A DNA stretch of 64,000 bases from Chloroflexota bacterium (GTDB lineage Bacteria; Chloroflexota; Anaerolineae; Anaerolineales; Anaerolineaceae): the NCBI GenBank assembly GCA_029548365.1, contig JAKPNN010000019.1:31971-95970 (forward strand), written 5' to 3'. The translations under genes and the position numbers were made by a program. The notes under the pieces were generated by a model. It had not been told where the DNA came from. It saw nothing but the letters and a program-made list of their open reading frames with translations, and did not search any database. Positions 1-8,621 of this stretch are shown here, piece after piece (position 1 is the first letter of the stretch; every line of letters begins with the position of its first letter).

Positions 1-216
1 CGGCACGTCGCCTCGATCGATGTTGGCTGGCAGCGTGGCGGTGACGTAGCCGAACCCGTCCATGGCTGCGTCCTCCAGGCCGAGCTCTTGCAGCTCGTCG
101 ACCAGCAGACGCGCCAGGTTTAGCTGTTTAGCGGTGCTGGGGTAGGTTGTGGATTTATGGATCGATTGGGTGTCGATTTTTATGTAGCGGATAAAGCGTT
201 CGATGACGGATTGCAT
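1..216 (-). CDS. pepT: peptidase T, N-terminal fragment (cut by window edge)
   Basis: Only the first 72 codons lie in the window; the gene runs off the left edge. The translation starts MQSVIERFIRYIKIDTQS and continues through a PSTAKQ segment to an ATLPAN segment, the typical N-terminus of peptidase T (M20 family zinc tripeptidase, cytoplasmic). The metal-binding residues lie beyond the window and were not seen. The ATG at 214-216 is preceded by a GAGG ribosome-binding site. It is transcribed away from the tup genes' 3' end, separated by about 95 bases. Identity rests on the N-terminal pattern only. Confidence 0.8.
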   Translation of the reverse strand, partial: MQSVIERFIRYIKIDTQSIHKSTTYPSTAKQLNLARLLVDELQELGLEDAAMDGFGYVTATLPANIDRGDVP

Positions 217-310
217 GGGGACCTCAATTTATCGTGAATGGTGTGTGGTGAATGGTCATTTGGAATCAGGGGAAACGCCTTTCAAGAGTGAACTGCCCAC
301 TACCCACCAC

Positions 311-982
311 TTATATTTTCCAGTGATCGAGAAATTCTTGTATGACCGGGTGTTTTGGATGGTGCAGCACGTCTTCGGCTGGGCCCTGCTCAATAACCCT
401 GCCCTCGTCAAGGAACAGAACCTCATCCACCAGGCGCAGTGCCTGGGCGGGCGAGTGAGTGGAAAGGATCAGGGTGCAGTTGTTGTCATCGGCGTATTTA
501 AGGAGCGCTTTCTCTATCTGGCTTGTGCCGCGAATATCTGCTGAGGCAGTGGGTTCATCTAATAAAAGCAGATTGCGCGGTTTGACAATCATGCGCGCCA
601 GAGCCATCCTTTGTGTCTCACCGCCCGAAAGCTGGTTGCCGTAGGCGTGTTGAAGATGATCCATGCCCACCGCTTTAAGTGCTTCCAACACCTGGTCTTT
701 AGAAACCTGTTCTTTATCCAGTGCGATGGCTACGTTTTTCTCTACCGAAAACCGGAATGCATAGGGAGATTGCGGCATATAGCCCATGTTATTGGTTGAG
801 GTGCTGGTCACTTCTCCCAAGTCGGGTTTAAGGATACCTGCCAGGATGCGTAAGAGCGTGGTTTTTCCGCTGCCGTTGACCCCAATCAGGGCATAACGCT
901 TTGTCAGGTCGAACACCAAGTGCGGGATATTCAGCACGATGCGCTCATCGTAGACTTTTTTTACGTCCTTCAATACGATCAT
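311..982 (-). CDS. tupC: tungstate ABC transporter ATP-binding protein
   Basis: A 223-residue ABC ATPase. Walker A GVNGSGKT is at residues 34-41, followed by a Q-loop, the signature LSGGE near residue 118, Walker B LLLLDEPTA and a switch His in STH. It would energise uptake by the permease just upstream. Its ATG overlaps the stop of the permease gene by 4 bases, so the two are translationally coupled. The substrate is taken from the TupA-like binding protein two genes upstream; the ATPase alone would fit any oxyanion importer. No C-terminal molybdate-binding (TOBE) domain is present, as usual for TupC. Confidence 0.88.
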   Translation of the reverse strand: MIVLKDVKKVYDERIVLNIPHLVFDLTKRYALIGVNGSGKTTLLRILAGILKPDLGEVTSTSTNNMGYMPQSPYAFRFSVEKNVAIALDKEQVSKDQVLEALKAVGMDHLQHAYGNQLSGGETQRMALARMIVKPRNLLLLDEPTASADIRGTSQIEKALLKYADDNNCTLILSTHSPAQALRLVDEVLFLDEGRVIEQGPAEDVLHHPKHPVIQEFLDHWKI

Positions 983-1662
983 GCATTCCCCCTTGATTCC
1001 AAATAGTTCACAAGTGCATTGATCCCAAAGGAAATCACCAGCAGAACGATCCCCAGTGAAATGGCGAAGTGAAACTTGCCCATATTGGTCTGCATCATGA
1101 TGGCTGTTGTCATCACCCGTGTTTTATATTGCACGTTGCCACCCACGATCTGCACAGCGCCGACCTCGGCAATCGCTCGTCCAAATCCGACCAGTACGGT
1201 TGAGACCAATTGACTTCTGCACTCATAGATCATCAACCCCATCTGGCGCCAGGTAGAGATACCCACGCCTTGCGCAGTCTCTCGAATGCGCGGTGCGGGG
1301 ATGGATATGATGGTGGCGGTCAGACCGGTCATAATCGGCGTGATCAGAACGACCTGTGCGATCACCATTGCGGTTACAGAGTAAAGGAGTTTTAACGAAC
1401 CCAAAGGGCCGCTACGAGACAGCATAAGGAAGACAGCCAGACCCGCCACAACCGGCGGAACACCCATCAGGGTATTGGTAAAGCGCTGAACCCAGTGTTT
1501 CCCTTTGAACTCACGGCTGCCGATCAGCGCCCCCAGTGGGATGCCCACCAGGGATGAGATGCTCGTTGAAATTAAGGACATGCGCAATGTGACCGCGATG
1601 ATCTGGCGCAGTTCCGGGTTCTCGCCAAAAAGCAGGTTGATGGCTTTAATTAATCCGTCCAT
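979..1662 (-). CDS. tupB: tungstate ABC transporter permease
   Basis: A 227-residue integral membrane protein of the binding-protein-dependent transport (MetI-like) permease class, with about five to six hydrophobic segments. The EAA-type loop that contacts the ATPase is visible around the stretch ETAQGVGISTWRQM. Length and sequence (GVPPVVAGLAVF, GRAIAEVGAVQIVGGN) match TupB permeases. It lies between tupA and tupC and overlaps tupC by 4 bases. A long intercistronic hairpin (1715-1774) separates it from tupA and may lower its expression relative to the binding protein. Confidence 0.9.
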   Translation of the reverse strand: MDGLIKAINLLFGENPELRQIIAVTLRMSLISTSISSLVGIPLGALIGSREFKGKHWVQRFTNTLMGVPPVVAGLAVFLMLSRSGPLGSLKLLYSVTAMVIAQVVLITPIMTGLTATIISIPAPRIRETAQGVGISTWRQMGLMIYECRSQLVSTVLVGFGRAIAEVGAVQIVGGNVQYKTRVMTTAIMMQTNMGKFHFAISLGIVLLVISFGINALVNYLESRGNA

Positions 1663-1714
1663 GGGGTTGTGGAGAGACCCTTTGATTTATTCTGATTTGC
1701 GTGGACTTCAAACC

Positions 1715-1774
1715 GATATGATTATCGTCAGTGAACACGGAGACGCGGTCATCCCCGTGTTCACTTAATCATAT
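1715..1774 (-). promoter_or_regulatory. intercistronic hairpin between tupA and tupB
   Basis: A long imperfect inverted repeat with two nested arms. The inner arms pair AGTGAACACGG with CCGTGTTCACT; the outer arms pair ATATGATTA with TAATCATAT. No T-run follows on the minus strand, so it does not look like an intrinsic terminator. An mRNA-stabilising or processing element that favours the binding-protein message is the likeliest role (inference). Confidence 0.6.
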
Positions 1775-1778
1775 TCAA

Positions 1779-2609
1779 TTATCGCATGGAGAAGAAGAGG
1801 GGCTCACCATATTCTTCAATGCCGTATTTATCGATCAGGTCTAACGCTTTACCAGAAGTTATCCACTCGATGAAGGCTAAGGCGCCCGCATGGTTGGTGT
1901 CTTCCCAGCGTTCGGGGGTAATGGCAATTAAAGAATAGGTGTTTTTCATATCCTCGGCTTCTTCCTTCAGCAAGCTGAGGGAATTATCATGCGCAAGGAA
2001 GGTGGCTTTGTCGGAAAGGGTGTAAGCCAATTCCTCATCTGCGACGGTCAGCGTCTGACCCATGCCAGCGCCTACACTGATATACCAATCCTCTTCCGCC
2101 GGGTCAAAGCCGGCATCTTTCCAGATATTTTTTTCTTTGACATGCGTTCCGCTGTCATCGCCGCGGCTGACAAACTTTGAGCCGCTATTGGCGATCGCTG
2201 CGAACGCCTCGGCCGCTGTGGCAGCGTCCTTGATGCCTGCCGGGTCATCTGCGGGGCCAACGATGACAAAATAGTTGAACATAAATGGCAGGCGCTCTTC
2301 ACCAAAGCCTTCACCGATAAAATCCTCTTCAGAAGACTTGGCATGTACCAGCAGACAGTCTGCATCGCCCGTGCGAGCCTTCTCGATGGCGGCACCGGTT
2401 CCCGCTGAAGTAATCTCCAGTTTGTAGCCAGTGTCAGCCTCAAAATGGGGTTGCAGATAGGGCAGCAGACCTGAATCGTTGACTGAGGTCGTCGTGGAGA
2501 GACGGATCACAGGATTCTCGATTTCTGCGGCTGGTGGGGTCTTTGCTGTGCAGGCGATCAAGCCTAACAGCATCAAACAGGTAAAACAAACGATTAAATA
2601 CTTTCTCAT
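1779..2609 (-). CDS. tupA: tungstate ABC transporter substrate-binding lipoprotein
   Basis: The start is placed at the ATG giving MRKYLIVCFTCLMLLGLIAC, because AAGGAGAATAAG lies directly upstream. The longer upstream reading has no ribosome site. The first 20 residues form a lipoprotein signal with the lipid-modified Cys at position 20. Family signatures are TTTSVNDSGLL near the mature N-terminus, SAGTGAAIEKARTGDAD and RGDDSGTH, all typical of TupA, the extracytoplasmic tungstate-binding protein of about 270 residues. It is the first gene of tupABC, under a near-perfect promoter 137 bases upstream. Molybdate binding cannot be excluded from sequence alone. Confidence 0.9.
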   Translation of the reverse strand: MRKYLIVCFTCLMLLGLIACTAKTPPAAEIENPVIRLSTTTSVNDSGLLPYLQPHFEADTGYKLEITSAGTGAAIEKARTGDADCLLVHAKSSEEDFIGEGFGEERLPFMFNYFVIVGPADDPAGIKDAATAAEAFAAIANSGSKFVSRGDDSGTHVKEKNIWKDAGFDPAEEDWYISVGAGMGQTLTVADEELAYTLSDKATFLAHDNSLSLLKEEAEDMKNTYSLIAITPERWEDTNHAGALAFIEWITSGKALDLIDKYGIEEYGEPLFFSMR

Positions 2610-2753
2610 CTTATTCTCCTTTCCTAATACGGGAGGCAACGCGGTTTCCCGCGAAACCCTTGAGCTTTTCCGGCATGTTGGGATTTTACCGGCAAGCTGC
2701 CGCTCGTACACCCATGGCTATTTCCGAAGGGTGCCGAGTCGAAGAACAAAGGG

Positions 2754-2782
2754 ATTATAAATGATGAAATGGTATCTGTCAA
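2754..2782 (-). promoter_or_regulatory. sigma70-type promoter of tupABC
   Basis: Read on the minus strand, TTGACA (2777-2782) and TATAAT (2754-2759) are separated by exactly 17 bases, a perfect consensus promoter. Transcription would start near 2746, giving a leader of about 137 bases before tupA. The leader can form a GGTTTC/GAAACC hairpin and a CGGCAGCTTGCCG palindrome before the ribosome site. No Moco or tungsten-cofactor riboswitch consensus was recognised in it. The remaining 182 bases up to the moaB/mogA stop (2783-2964) show nothing assignable. Confidence 0.75.
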
Positions 2783-2964
2783 ACGGGACGAGGGATAGTT
2801 AATAGTTGAGGAGGACGGATGACCGCTGGTCGCTGTTTGTTTGAAGAGGGGAGTTATTGGCTTAGCGCTTAGAATTTAGTACTGAGAGTATTTAAAAATG
2901 AACCACCAGCGATCCGCTTGGCGCCGCATTCCGTCGCCAGTCATCCGTCCCTTTCACCTGGCAC

Positions 2965-3456
2965 TTATGCGCTATCAGCACATTCGTGGGCGTCGCCGCG
3001 CAGGGTTTCCACGGCGTGCTCCAGGGTTGGCAGGAAGACCTGCACGTTCTCCAGGGCTGCCTTGGGACTGCCGGGAAGGTTGATGATCAGGGTTTTCCCG
3101 CGCAGGCCAGCCACTGCACGGGAGAGCATCGCCCGTGGGGTGATTTCCAGGCTGGCAGCCCGCATGGCTTCAGGGATGCCCGGCACCAGGCGCTCGATTA
3201 CAGCCAGGGTGGCCTCGGGGGTTACATCCCGAGGGGAGAAACCGGTACCCCCGCTGGTGAAAATAATATCGTATTCCCCTGCATCAGCTAATTCAATCAA
3301 TGTTGCTTTGATCACCTTGAATTCATCCGGGATGATCTGCACCGGGCTGACCCTGGTATGCGGTGACAGCGCTTCTATCAGCGCTGGGCCGGTCTGATCA
3401 TCACGCAATCCCTGAGAACTTTTATCGCTAATAATTAAAATAGCAACATTTATCAC
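2965..3456 (-). CDS. mogA: molybdopterin adenylyltransferase (MogA/MoaB family)
   Basis: A 163-residue protein of the MoaB/Mog family, which adenylates molybdopterin before metal insertion. Visible motifs are IISDKSSQG near the N-terminus, the MPT-binding loop TSGGTGFSPRDVTPEAT (about residues 69-85), and INLPGSPKAA towards the C-terminus. It is the last gene of the cofactor cluster; its start overlaps the stop of the MOSC gene by 4 bases. MoaB and MogA cannot be separated confidently by sequence. The tungstate transporter next door suggests the product may be tungsten cofactor as much as molybdenum cofactor. Confidence 0.88.
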   Translation of the reverse strand: MINVAILIISDKSSQGLRDDQTGPALIEALSPHTRVSPVQIIPDEFKVIKATLIELADAGEYDIIFTSGGTGFSPRDVTPEATLAVIERLVPGIPEAMRAASLEITPRAMLSRAVAGLRGKTLIINLPGSPKAALENVQVFLPTLEHAVETLRGDAHECADSA

Positions 3457-3890
3457 GGTAGAATCCTGATCTCATCACCGGCTTGCAGTGTTCCTTCAAC
3501 AATGACTTTGGCAAAGATGCCCTCTGCGGGCATCACGCACATGCCAATCTGGCGGTAAACCTGGCAGTGGTGGTGGCATTCTTTGCCAATCTGGGTGACC
3601 TCCAGCTCGGCTTCGCCCACCTGCAAGCGAGTTCCCACCGGCAATGAAAACAGTTCAATATTGATGGTGGTGATATTTTCGGCAAAAATGCCCGGGGTCA
3701 AGCCCTTAACGCCCAACGCGGTCATTTTGTCGATGCTTTCCTGGGCCAGCAAGCTGATCTGCCTGTGCCAGTTTCCGGCGTGTGCGTCGCCCTGGATACC
3801 CTGATCGATTTTCAGGCAGATTTGCTCGACGGGATGCTTGATCGTGCCTTTTTCCTCGCTGATGTTAACAGCAACCACATGCGGATTCAT
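3453..3890 (-). CDS. MOSC domain protein
   Basis: A stand-alone MOSC domain of about 145 residues. The characteristic segment GDAHAGNWHRQISLLAQESI sits around residues 30-50, and a Cys-bearing KECHHHCQVYRQIGMC segment lies near residues 100-115. MOSC domains bind molybdenum cofactor or carry sulfur; the small stand-alone form in moa clusters is thought to act in cofactor handling or sulfuration. The start is the ATG at 3888-3890, because GGAGG lies 5 bases upstream and would otherwise fall inside the coding region. It lies between moaA and mogA. Confidence 0.85.
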   Translation of the reverse strand: MNPHVVAVNISEEKGTIKHPVEQICLKIDQGIQGDAHAGNWHRQISLLAQESIDKMTALGVKGLTPGIFAENITTINIELFSLPVGTRLQVGEAELEVTQIGKECHHHCQVYRQIGMCVMPAEGIFAKVIVEGTLQAGDEIRILP

Positions 3891-3891
3891 G

Positions 3892-4839
3892 TTAACCTCC
3901 AATTTTTAACATTGATTTCGCGGATGAGAACCCCTTTTCAAAGTGGTGTCGCATCGGCTTGTTGAAGATAGTGGTGCGTATCACTTCCAATAGCGCGTCA
4001 TCGCCCGCCTGCAGGGCAGGTTGCAGGGAGATCTCTGCATTGTTCCCCAAACAGGGGCGCAGCATCCCATCGCTCATCACCCTGATGCGGTTGCATTCCG
4101 AGCAAAAGCTGTGTGAGATGGGACTGATAAAGCCAACGCGTCCCTGGTGACCGGCGATTTTGTAATCGCGGGAGGGCTGACCTGAATAACTGGGCGCCAC
4201 GGGTTGTAAATAAGGGCGGGCAGCGATCAGTTCGTCGTTGTTGATGCGCAGGCTTTCATCCTGCCCGAGAACACCAACCGGCATCAGTTCGATCATCCGC
4301 ACGTCAAGTGGATTGTCCCTGGTGAGAGCGATAAAATCGTCCACCTCATCATCGTTGATCCCGCGCACCAGCACCACGTTGATCTTGATCGGTAAAAGAC
4401 CCTCGTTAACAGCCGCGTCGATGCCTTCGAAGACGTTCTTGAGCTCACCACCGGTGATTTGTCGATACCGATCTTCGCACAAGGAATCCAGGCTGATGTT
4501 AATCCGTTTTAACCCCGCTTTTTTCAAGCCCTCGGCATGTTCTGCCAAATATTGTGCGTTGGTGGTCATTGTCAGATCGATAAGTTCTTCCATCTGACCC
4601 AAACCGCCGACGATGTCGAGAATATCTTTGCGCAGCAGGGGCTCACCACCGGTGACGCGGATGCGCCGGATACCCAGATCGACACACGCCCTGGCGATGC
4701 GCAGGAAGTCCGCGCAGGAAAGCTCGGCTGCTTTGGGGCAGATACCCTCATCGGCGCGGCAATACACGCAGCGCAGCGTGCAGCGCTCTGTCACTGAAAG
4801 GCGTAAATAATTGATATCTCGGCTATATTGGTCAATCAT
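3892..4839 (-). CDS. moaA: GTP 3',8-cyclase (molybdenum cofactor biosynthesis)
   Basis: A radical SAM enzyme that converts GTP to 3',8-cyclo-dihydro-GTP, the first step of molybdopterin synthesis. The N-terminal 4Fe-4S motif CTLRCVYC (C-x3-C-x2-C) is at about residues 20-27. The C-terminal second cluster ligands appear in CSECNRIRV and CLGN. The chain ends in Gly-Gly, the conserved MoaA tail needed for activity. Length (315) is normal. Its start overlaps the moaC stop by 4 bases, so the two enzymes of the first step are coupled. Confidence 0.96.
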   Translation of the reverse strand: MIDQYSRDINYLRLSVTERCTLRCVYCRADEGICPKAAELSCADFLRIARACVDLGIRRIRVTGGEPLLRKDILDIVGGLGQMEELIDLTMTTNAQYLAEHAEGLKKAGLKRINISLDSLCEDRYRQITGGELKNVFEGIDAAVNEGLLPIKINVVLVRGINDDEVDDFIALTRDNPLDVRMIELMPVGVLGQDESLRINNDELIAARPYLQPVAPSYSGQPSRDYKIAGHQGRVGFISPISHSFCSECNRIRVMSDGMLRPCLGNNAEISLQPALQAGDDALLEVIRTTIFNKPMRHHFEKGFSSAKSMLKIGG

Positions 4840-5318
4840 GTCAGGGGTGATCCTTTTTCATAGTCGCCGGACAGCCCGCCGCTTTTTTTAAGCAATCCAA
4901 TCTTGACAATCTCCATGCCACGGTCAACCGCTTTGCACATGTCGTAAATTGTCAGGGCAGCCAGGCTGGCTGCGCACAGCGCTTCCATTTCAACACCGGT
5001 GCTGTGATGGCACGCAGCCCGGGCGGTGATTTTGATAGTATCCGATCCTTCAGGTTCAAACTCCACGCTGATGTGGGTCAATGCAATCGGGTGGCACAGC
5101 GGAATCAACTCAGCGGTGCGCTTGGCAGCCATTATGCCGGCAATGCGCGCACAGGCAAGCACGTCACCCTTGGGCGCAGACCCGTCGATGATCATTTCAA
5201 GCGTGCTGGCTTTCATTTTAATCGCCGCGCAGGCTTCAGCAGTCCTGAGGTTGGCTGGCTTGTGGCTGATATCAACCATGGAAGCTTCACCGTGTGGGTT
5301 CAGGTGGGTTAATGCCAT
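4836..5318 (-). CDS. moaC: cyclic pyranopterin monophosphate synthase
   Basis: A 160-residue MoaC that turns the MoaA product into cyclic pyranopterin monophosphate. Recognisable segments are AGIMAAKRTAELIPLCHPI (about residues 63-81), the active-site region VEMEALCAASLAALTIYDM, and GGLSGDY near the C-terminus. The start overlaps the end of the upstream moeA fusion gene, with AAGGATC as ribosome site. The moaC-moaA pair is standard. moaD, moaE and mobA are not in this window. Confidence 0.96.
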   Translation of the reverse strand: MALTHLNPHGEASMVDISHKPANLRTAEACAAIKMKASTLEMIIDGSAPKGDVLACARIAGIMAAKRTAELIPLCHPIALTHISVEFEPEGSDTIKITARAACHHSTGVEMEALCAASLAALTIYDMCKAVDRGMEIVKIGLLKKSGGLSGDYEKGSPLT

Positions 5319-7228
5319 TTGATGATCCTTCCAGGATGGGTCAGGGTGTATCCGCCTAGTTTTTCCAGACGGGTGGCAAAGGCCTGGCTTTGCAAGATTT
5401 CCAGGAATTGCTGGACCGTCTCCAGTTCCAGCGCCTCTTCGGCGATTAACAGGTCATACTGTTCATCGGCTACCGGGATAAAGTCCAGGTCGTAAATCCT
5501 GGCTGCAGCGAGGATGCCCAGACCTGCATCGGCGGTACCGGCTGCGATGGCTGCGGCGACGGCGGTGTGGGTGAATTCTTCGCGATTATAGCCGCGCAGG
5601 CTGGCGAGATTTATCCCAACCTGCCCGGCAAGGTGATCAAAGAGGATGCGTGTGCCGCTGCCCTTCTGGCGGTTAACGAATTCGAGTTCTGCGATGTCAG
5701 CAAATCCCCGAATGTTTTTCGGGTTACCTCCGGCTACCATCAGCCCCTGAGTGCGCTGCACACATTCAACCAGAACAACGCCGCCCTGGGGGAAGTATTT
5801 TTGCACATAGGGGATATTGTAGGTGCCGCTGTCTTCATCCAGCAGGTGAATGCCGCCCAGGTGTGCCTCTGAACGCCGCAGCGCCATGATGCCGCCCATG
5901 CTGCCCACATGCGATGAACCCACCAGGCTGCCCGGCCAGCGGTGCCGCATCAGGTCAGCGACCTCATCCAGCAAGGGGTCATGGCTGCCGGTGACCACCA
6001 GCATCGAGTGGATCTCTTCCATGCTGTGGGTCAGTCTGACCTGCACGCTTTCACCGGCTTCATAACCTTCGCGCTCCTGCGGGATATCGATGATCCCGTC
6101 AGCTTTCACAAAGGAGCTCACCACGCCGGCTCCCCTGCTGAGCGGCACAGCCACGAGTTTTCCGCTCACCAAGCCTAACCGGGTGCGGATAAACTCTCTG
6201 TATTTTAAGGAGGAGTTCAGGCGGCGGGATAGCACGGCTTCAACGATTGCGGGCGTTTCAGTGCGCTGTTTTGTCAATGCATTGAGGACGGGTTTGAACA
6301 CCAATTCCATCACTATGATGCCAGAAACGGGATACCCGGGCAGTCCGATCACCGGGATGACGCCATCCTTGTGGGGAGCTTTGACCATGCCCAGGACTGC
6401 GGGTTTGCCCGGTTTGATCCCAACCCCATGCAGGACAACCTCGCCCACACTGCGGATAGCAGCGGCTGTGAAATCTTCGCGCCCGGCTGAAGAACCGGCA
6501 TTGATGATGACGCCATCACATTCGCCAGAGGCAATTTCAAGCACTCGGTGGAGCTCTTCAGGCTTGTCAGCAGCGATGGGATACACTTTTGGCGTGTAAC
6601 CCCAATCACTGAGCATGCCACTGAAGATTGTTGAGTTGAATTCGATGACCTCGCCTTCCGCCGGGTTGTCGGTGGGCAGCACGATCTCATCCCCGGTGGG
6701 GATGATCCCGATGACGGGCTTTTTCAAGACTTCAATTTGCAGTATGCCGCCAGCCAGCATGGCGCCCATTCCCGCGGGGGTGATGATGGTAAAGGAGGGC
6801 AGGATCATGTCGCCAGCGCTGATATCCTCGCCGATCTGCCGGATATGCTGCCAGGGCGTTGCTGCAGAATAAAGGATGATGGTATCACCCTCTTCCACCA
6901 CGTCTTCCACCATGATCACGGAGTCGCAGCCTGCTGGCAAGGGATCGCCGGTATCCACCCAGGTAAAATCTGAGGATTTCAACCTCACGGGTGTTGTTTC
7001 AGTGGCGCCGAAGGTGATGCGCGCGTCCAGGGCGATGCCGTCCATGGCGCAGGCATTATAGTGCGGTGCGCAGATGCGTGCGTAGACCGCACGGGCAGTC
7101 ACTCGACCCAGCGCATCCTGGGTTGAGATGCGCTCGTCGCCCAGGTTCAGCCCCTGCGCACTGAGCGCGTCGAGGTAGATTTTTACAGCTTCATCCAGGG
7201 GTGTATTGGTCAGGTATTGATAGGACAT
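5309..7228 (-). CDS. MoeA-type molybdopterin molybdenumtransferase fused to a periplasmic-binding-protein-like domain
   Basis: A 639-residue two-domain protein. Residues 1 to about 405 are a MoeA domain that inserts metal into adenylylated molybdopterin; visible motifs are APHYNACAMDGIAL, TGDPLPAGCDSVIMVEDV, PTGDEIV, NAGSSAG and GLPGYPVSG. From about residue 412 to the end is a PBP-like domain (LysR-substrate/PBP type 2; MGSMGGIMALRRSEAHLGGIHLLDE, NRQKGSGTR). The second domain may sense oxyanion or hold a ligand for insertion (inference from the fold family). The ATG has TAGGAG upstream. A separate plain moeA precedes it, so the cell has two paralogues, possibly for Mo and W. Confidence 0.9.
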   Translation of the reverse strand: MSYQYLTNTPLDEAVKIYLDALSAQGLNLGDERISTQDALGRVTARAVYARICAPHYNACAMDGIALDARITFGATETTPVRLKSSDFTWVDTGDPLPAGCDSVIMVEDVVEEGDTIILYSAATPWQHIRQIGEDISAGDMILPSFTIITPAGMGAMLAGGILQIEVLKKPVIGIIPTGDEIVLPTDNPAEGEVIEFNSTIFSGMLSDWGYTPKVYPIAADKPEELHRVLEIASGECDGVIINAGSSAGREDFTAAAIRSVGEVVLHGVGIKPGKPAVLGMVKAPHKDGVIPVIGLPGYPVSGIIVMELVFKPVLNALTKQRTETPAIVEAVLSRRLNSSLKYREFIRTRLGLVSGKLVAVPLSRGAGVVSSFVKADGIIDIPQEREGYEAGESVQVRLTHSMEEIHSMLVVTGSHDPLLDEVADLMRHRWPGSLVGSSHVGSMGGIMALRRSEAHLGGIHLLDEDSGTYNIPYVQKYFPQGGVVLVECVQRTQGLMVAGGNPKNIRGFADIAELEFVNRQKGSGTRILFDHLAGQVGINLASLRGYNREEFTHTAVAAAIAAGTADAGLGILAAARIYDLDFIPVADEQYDLLIAEEALELETVQQFLEILQSQAFATRLEKLGGYTLTHPGRIIKWH

Positions 7229-7237
7229 TGTTATCTC

Positions 7238-8440
7238 CTAAAATAGGTTCACTTCAACACGTTCGTTTTTTTGCAGACCCTCTTTGTCGCGAGGGATGCG
7301 AATATAACCGTCGGTGTTTGCTAGTGTGGTGATCAGCCCGGATTTACCAATTACCGGGTGTGCTTGCCCATCCTTTATTTTTACGGGCAACAGGTCTTCG
7401 CGTCCGTGGTTGCTCGGCACCGCGCGTGCTATCGGCAACACCAGGCGAACTTCTCCTGTTGATCCGCTCATCATGGTCTGCAGGAGGGGTTTAACAAGTG
7501 CCAGGAACATAAAAAATGCGGCTACTGGGTTACCGGGCAAGCCAAATACGGGTTTTTCCTCGATGGCGCCCACGAGCGTCGGTTTTCCGGGTTTGGCTGC
7601 TACGCCATGTATCAGCAGAGTTCCCAGCTCCGAGACCAGTTCGGGCAATGCATCTTGAATGCCGACGGAGGTGCCGCCGGTGACGATCAAACCGTCGCAA
7701 GTTTTTAAGGCTGTAAGCATCCTTTCCCGGATGACGGGTTTATCATCCTTGCAGATACCAAAGGCATGCGCCTGTGCGCCGCATTTATCTAAGGCTGCCT
7801 GCAGCAGGGGCTCATTCACATCGCGAATTTGTCCCATCCTGATGGGCTCGCCGGGTTTTACCAGCTCGTCGCCGGTAGAAATTAATCCGATTACCGGTGC
7901 CCGGTATACGGTCACCTGGGTGAACCCCAGCGCGGCCAGGGTGCCAACATCTGCGACATCGATTTTCTTTCCCTGTTGATAGATAACCTGACCTGGTTTG
8001 AGGTCGTCGCCCTTGAAGATCAGGTTGGCGCCCGGGGCAACAGGCTTGATTACGCCGATGGTGCCATCACCGTAATCTTCGGCATGTTCGAGCATGACCA
8101 TTGCGTCTGCACCAGCCGGCAGTTCACCGCCCGTTGGCACAGAGGCGCATTCGCCCCGTCGCAGAGTTAATTGGCTGTGCTCACCCATCGCCGATTGCCC
8201 AACAACATTTAATATCGCCGGTATGCTTTCCGAGCTGCCAAACGCATCGGCGCTGATCAAGGCATAGCCGTCCACGGTAGAGCGGTTGAAATTCGGAACG
8301 AATTCGTTTGCCAATAAATCCTGGTACAGCCTCCTGCTTAAGGCTGCCTCCAGGGGTACATTTTCACCGGGCGCACGTAAATGACCAAAACGGTCGCTTA
8401 TGATCTGGTTGACCTGTGCCAGCGTTTTTACTTCCAGCAT
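7238..8440 (-). CDS. moeA: molybdopterin molybdenumtransferase MoeA
   Basis: A 400-residue MoeA with the usual order: NFNRSTVDGYALI, GECASVPTGGELPAGADAMVMLEHAE, ISTGDELV, DVNEPLL, TGGTSVG, GLPGNPVAAFFMF, and a C-terminal beta-barrel domain. It catalyses metal insertion into MPT-AMP. It is the first gene of the cofactor cluster; 9 bases separate it from the moeA-PBP fusion. A promoter lies 50-80 bases upstream. Together with the fusion paralogue and tupABC this suggests parallel molybdenum and tungsten cofactor insertion. The ribosome site is weak (GAAAGC). Confidence 0.95.
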   Translation of the reverse strand: MLEVKTLAQVNQIISDRFGHLRAPGENVPLEAALSRRLYQDLLANEFVPNFNRSTVDGYALISADAFGSSESIPAILNVVGQSAMGEHSQLTLRRGECASVPTGGELPAGADAMVMLEHAEDYGDGTIGVIKPVAPGANLIFKGDDLKPGQVIYQQGKKIDVADVGTLAALGFTQVTVYRAPVIGLISTGDELVKPGEPIRMGQIRDVNEPLLQAALDKCGAQAHAFGICKDDKPVIRERMLTALKTCDGLIVTGGTSVGIQDALPELVSELGTLLIHGVAAKPGKPTLVGAIEEKPVFGLPGNPVAAFFMFLALVKPLLQTMMSGSTGEVRLVLPIARAVPSNHGREDLLPVKIKDGQAHPVIGKSGLITTLANTDGYIRIPRDKEGLQKNERVEVNLF

Positions 8441-8486
8441 CTTTGATAAGCTTTCACCAACTTATTGTTAAAGGTTGAGTATGGGG

Positions 8487-8516
8487 ATTATAGCTTTAAT
8501 CGATCTGTAAAGCCAA
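8487..8516 (-). promoter_or_regulatory. promoter of the moeA cofactor cluster
   Basis: On the minus strand TTGGCT is followed after 18 bases by TATAAT, about 45 bases before the moeA start. The position is downstream of the orphan hairpin unit at 8622-8702. The cofactor operon therefore has its own promoter and need not depend on read-through of that unit. Confidence 0.6.
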
Positions 8517-8621
8517 GGGAGCTTTGTTACAAGCCTTTACAGGAACCTGTCACTTCCTCCCTGGCGGGTTTTTGTGATTTGGGGTCTTGTTCTCCTGGGA
8601 TTGATTGAGGTGGTTAACCCA

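Noticed and set aside
2610..2746. Molybdenum-cofactor riboswitch upstream of tupA
   Set aside because: The leader is structured but the conserved Moco aptamer segments were not found.
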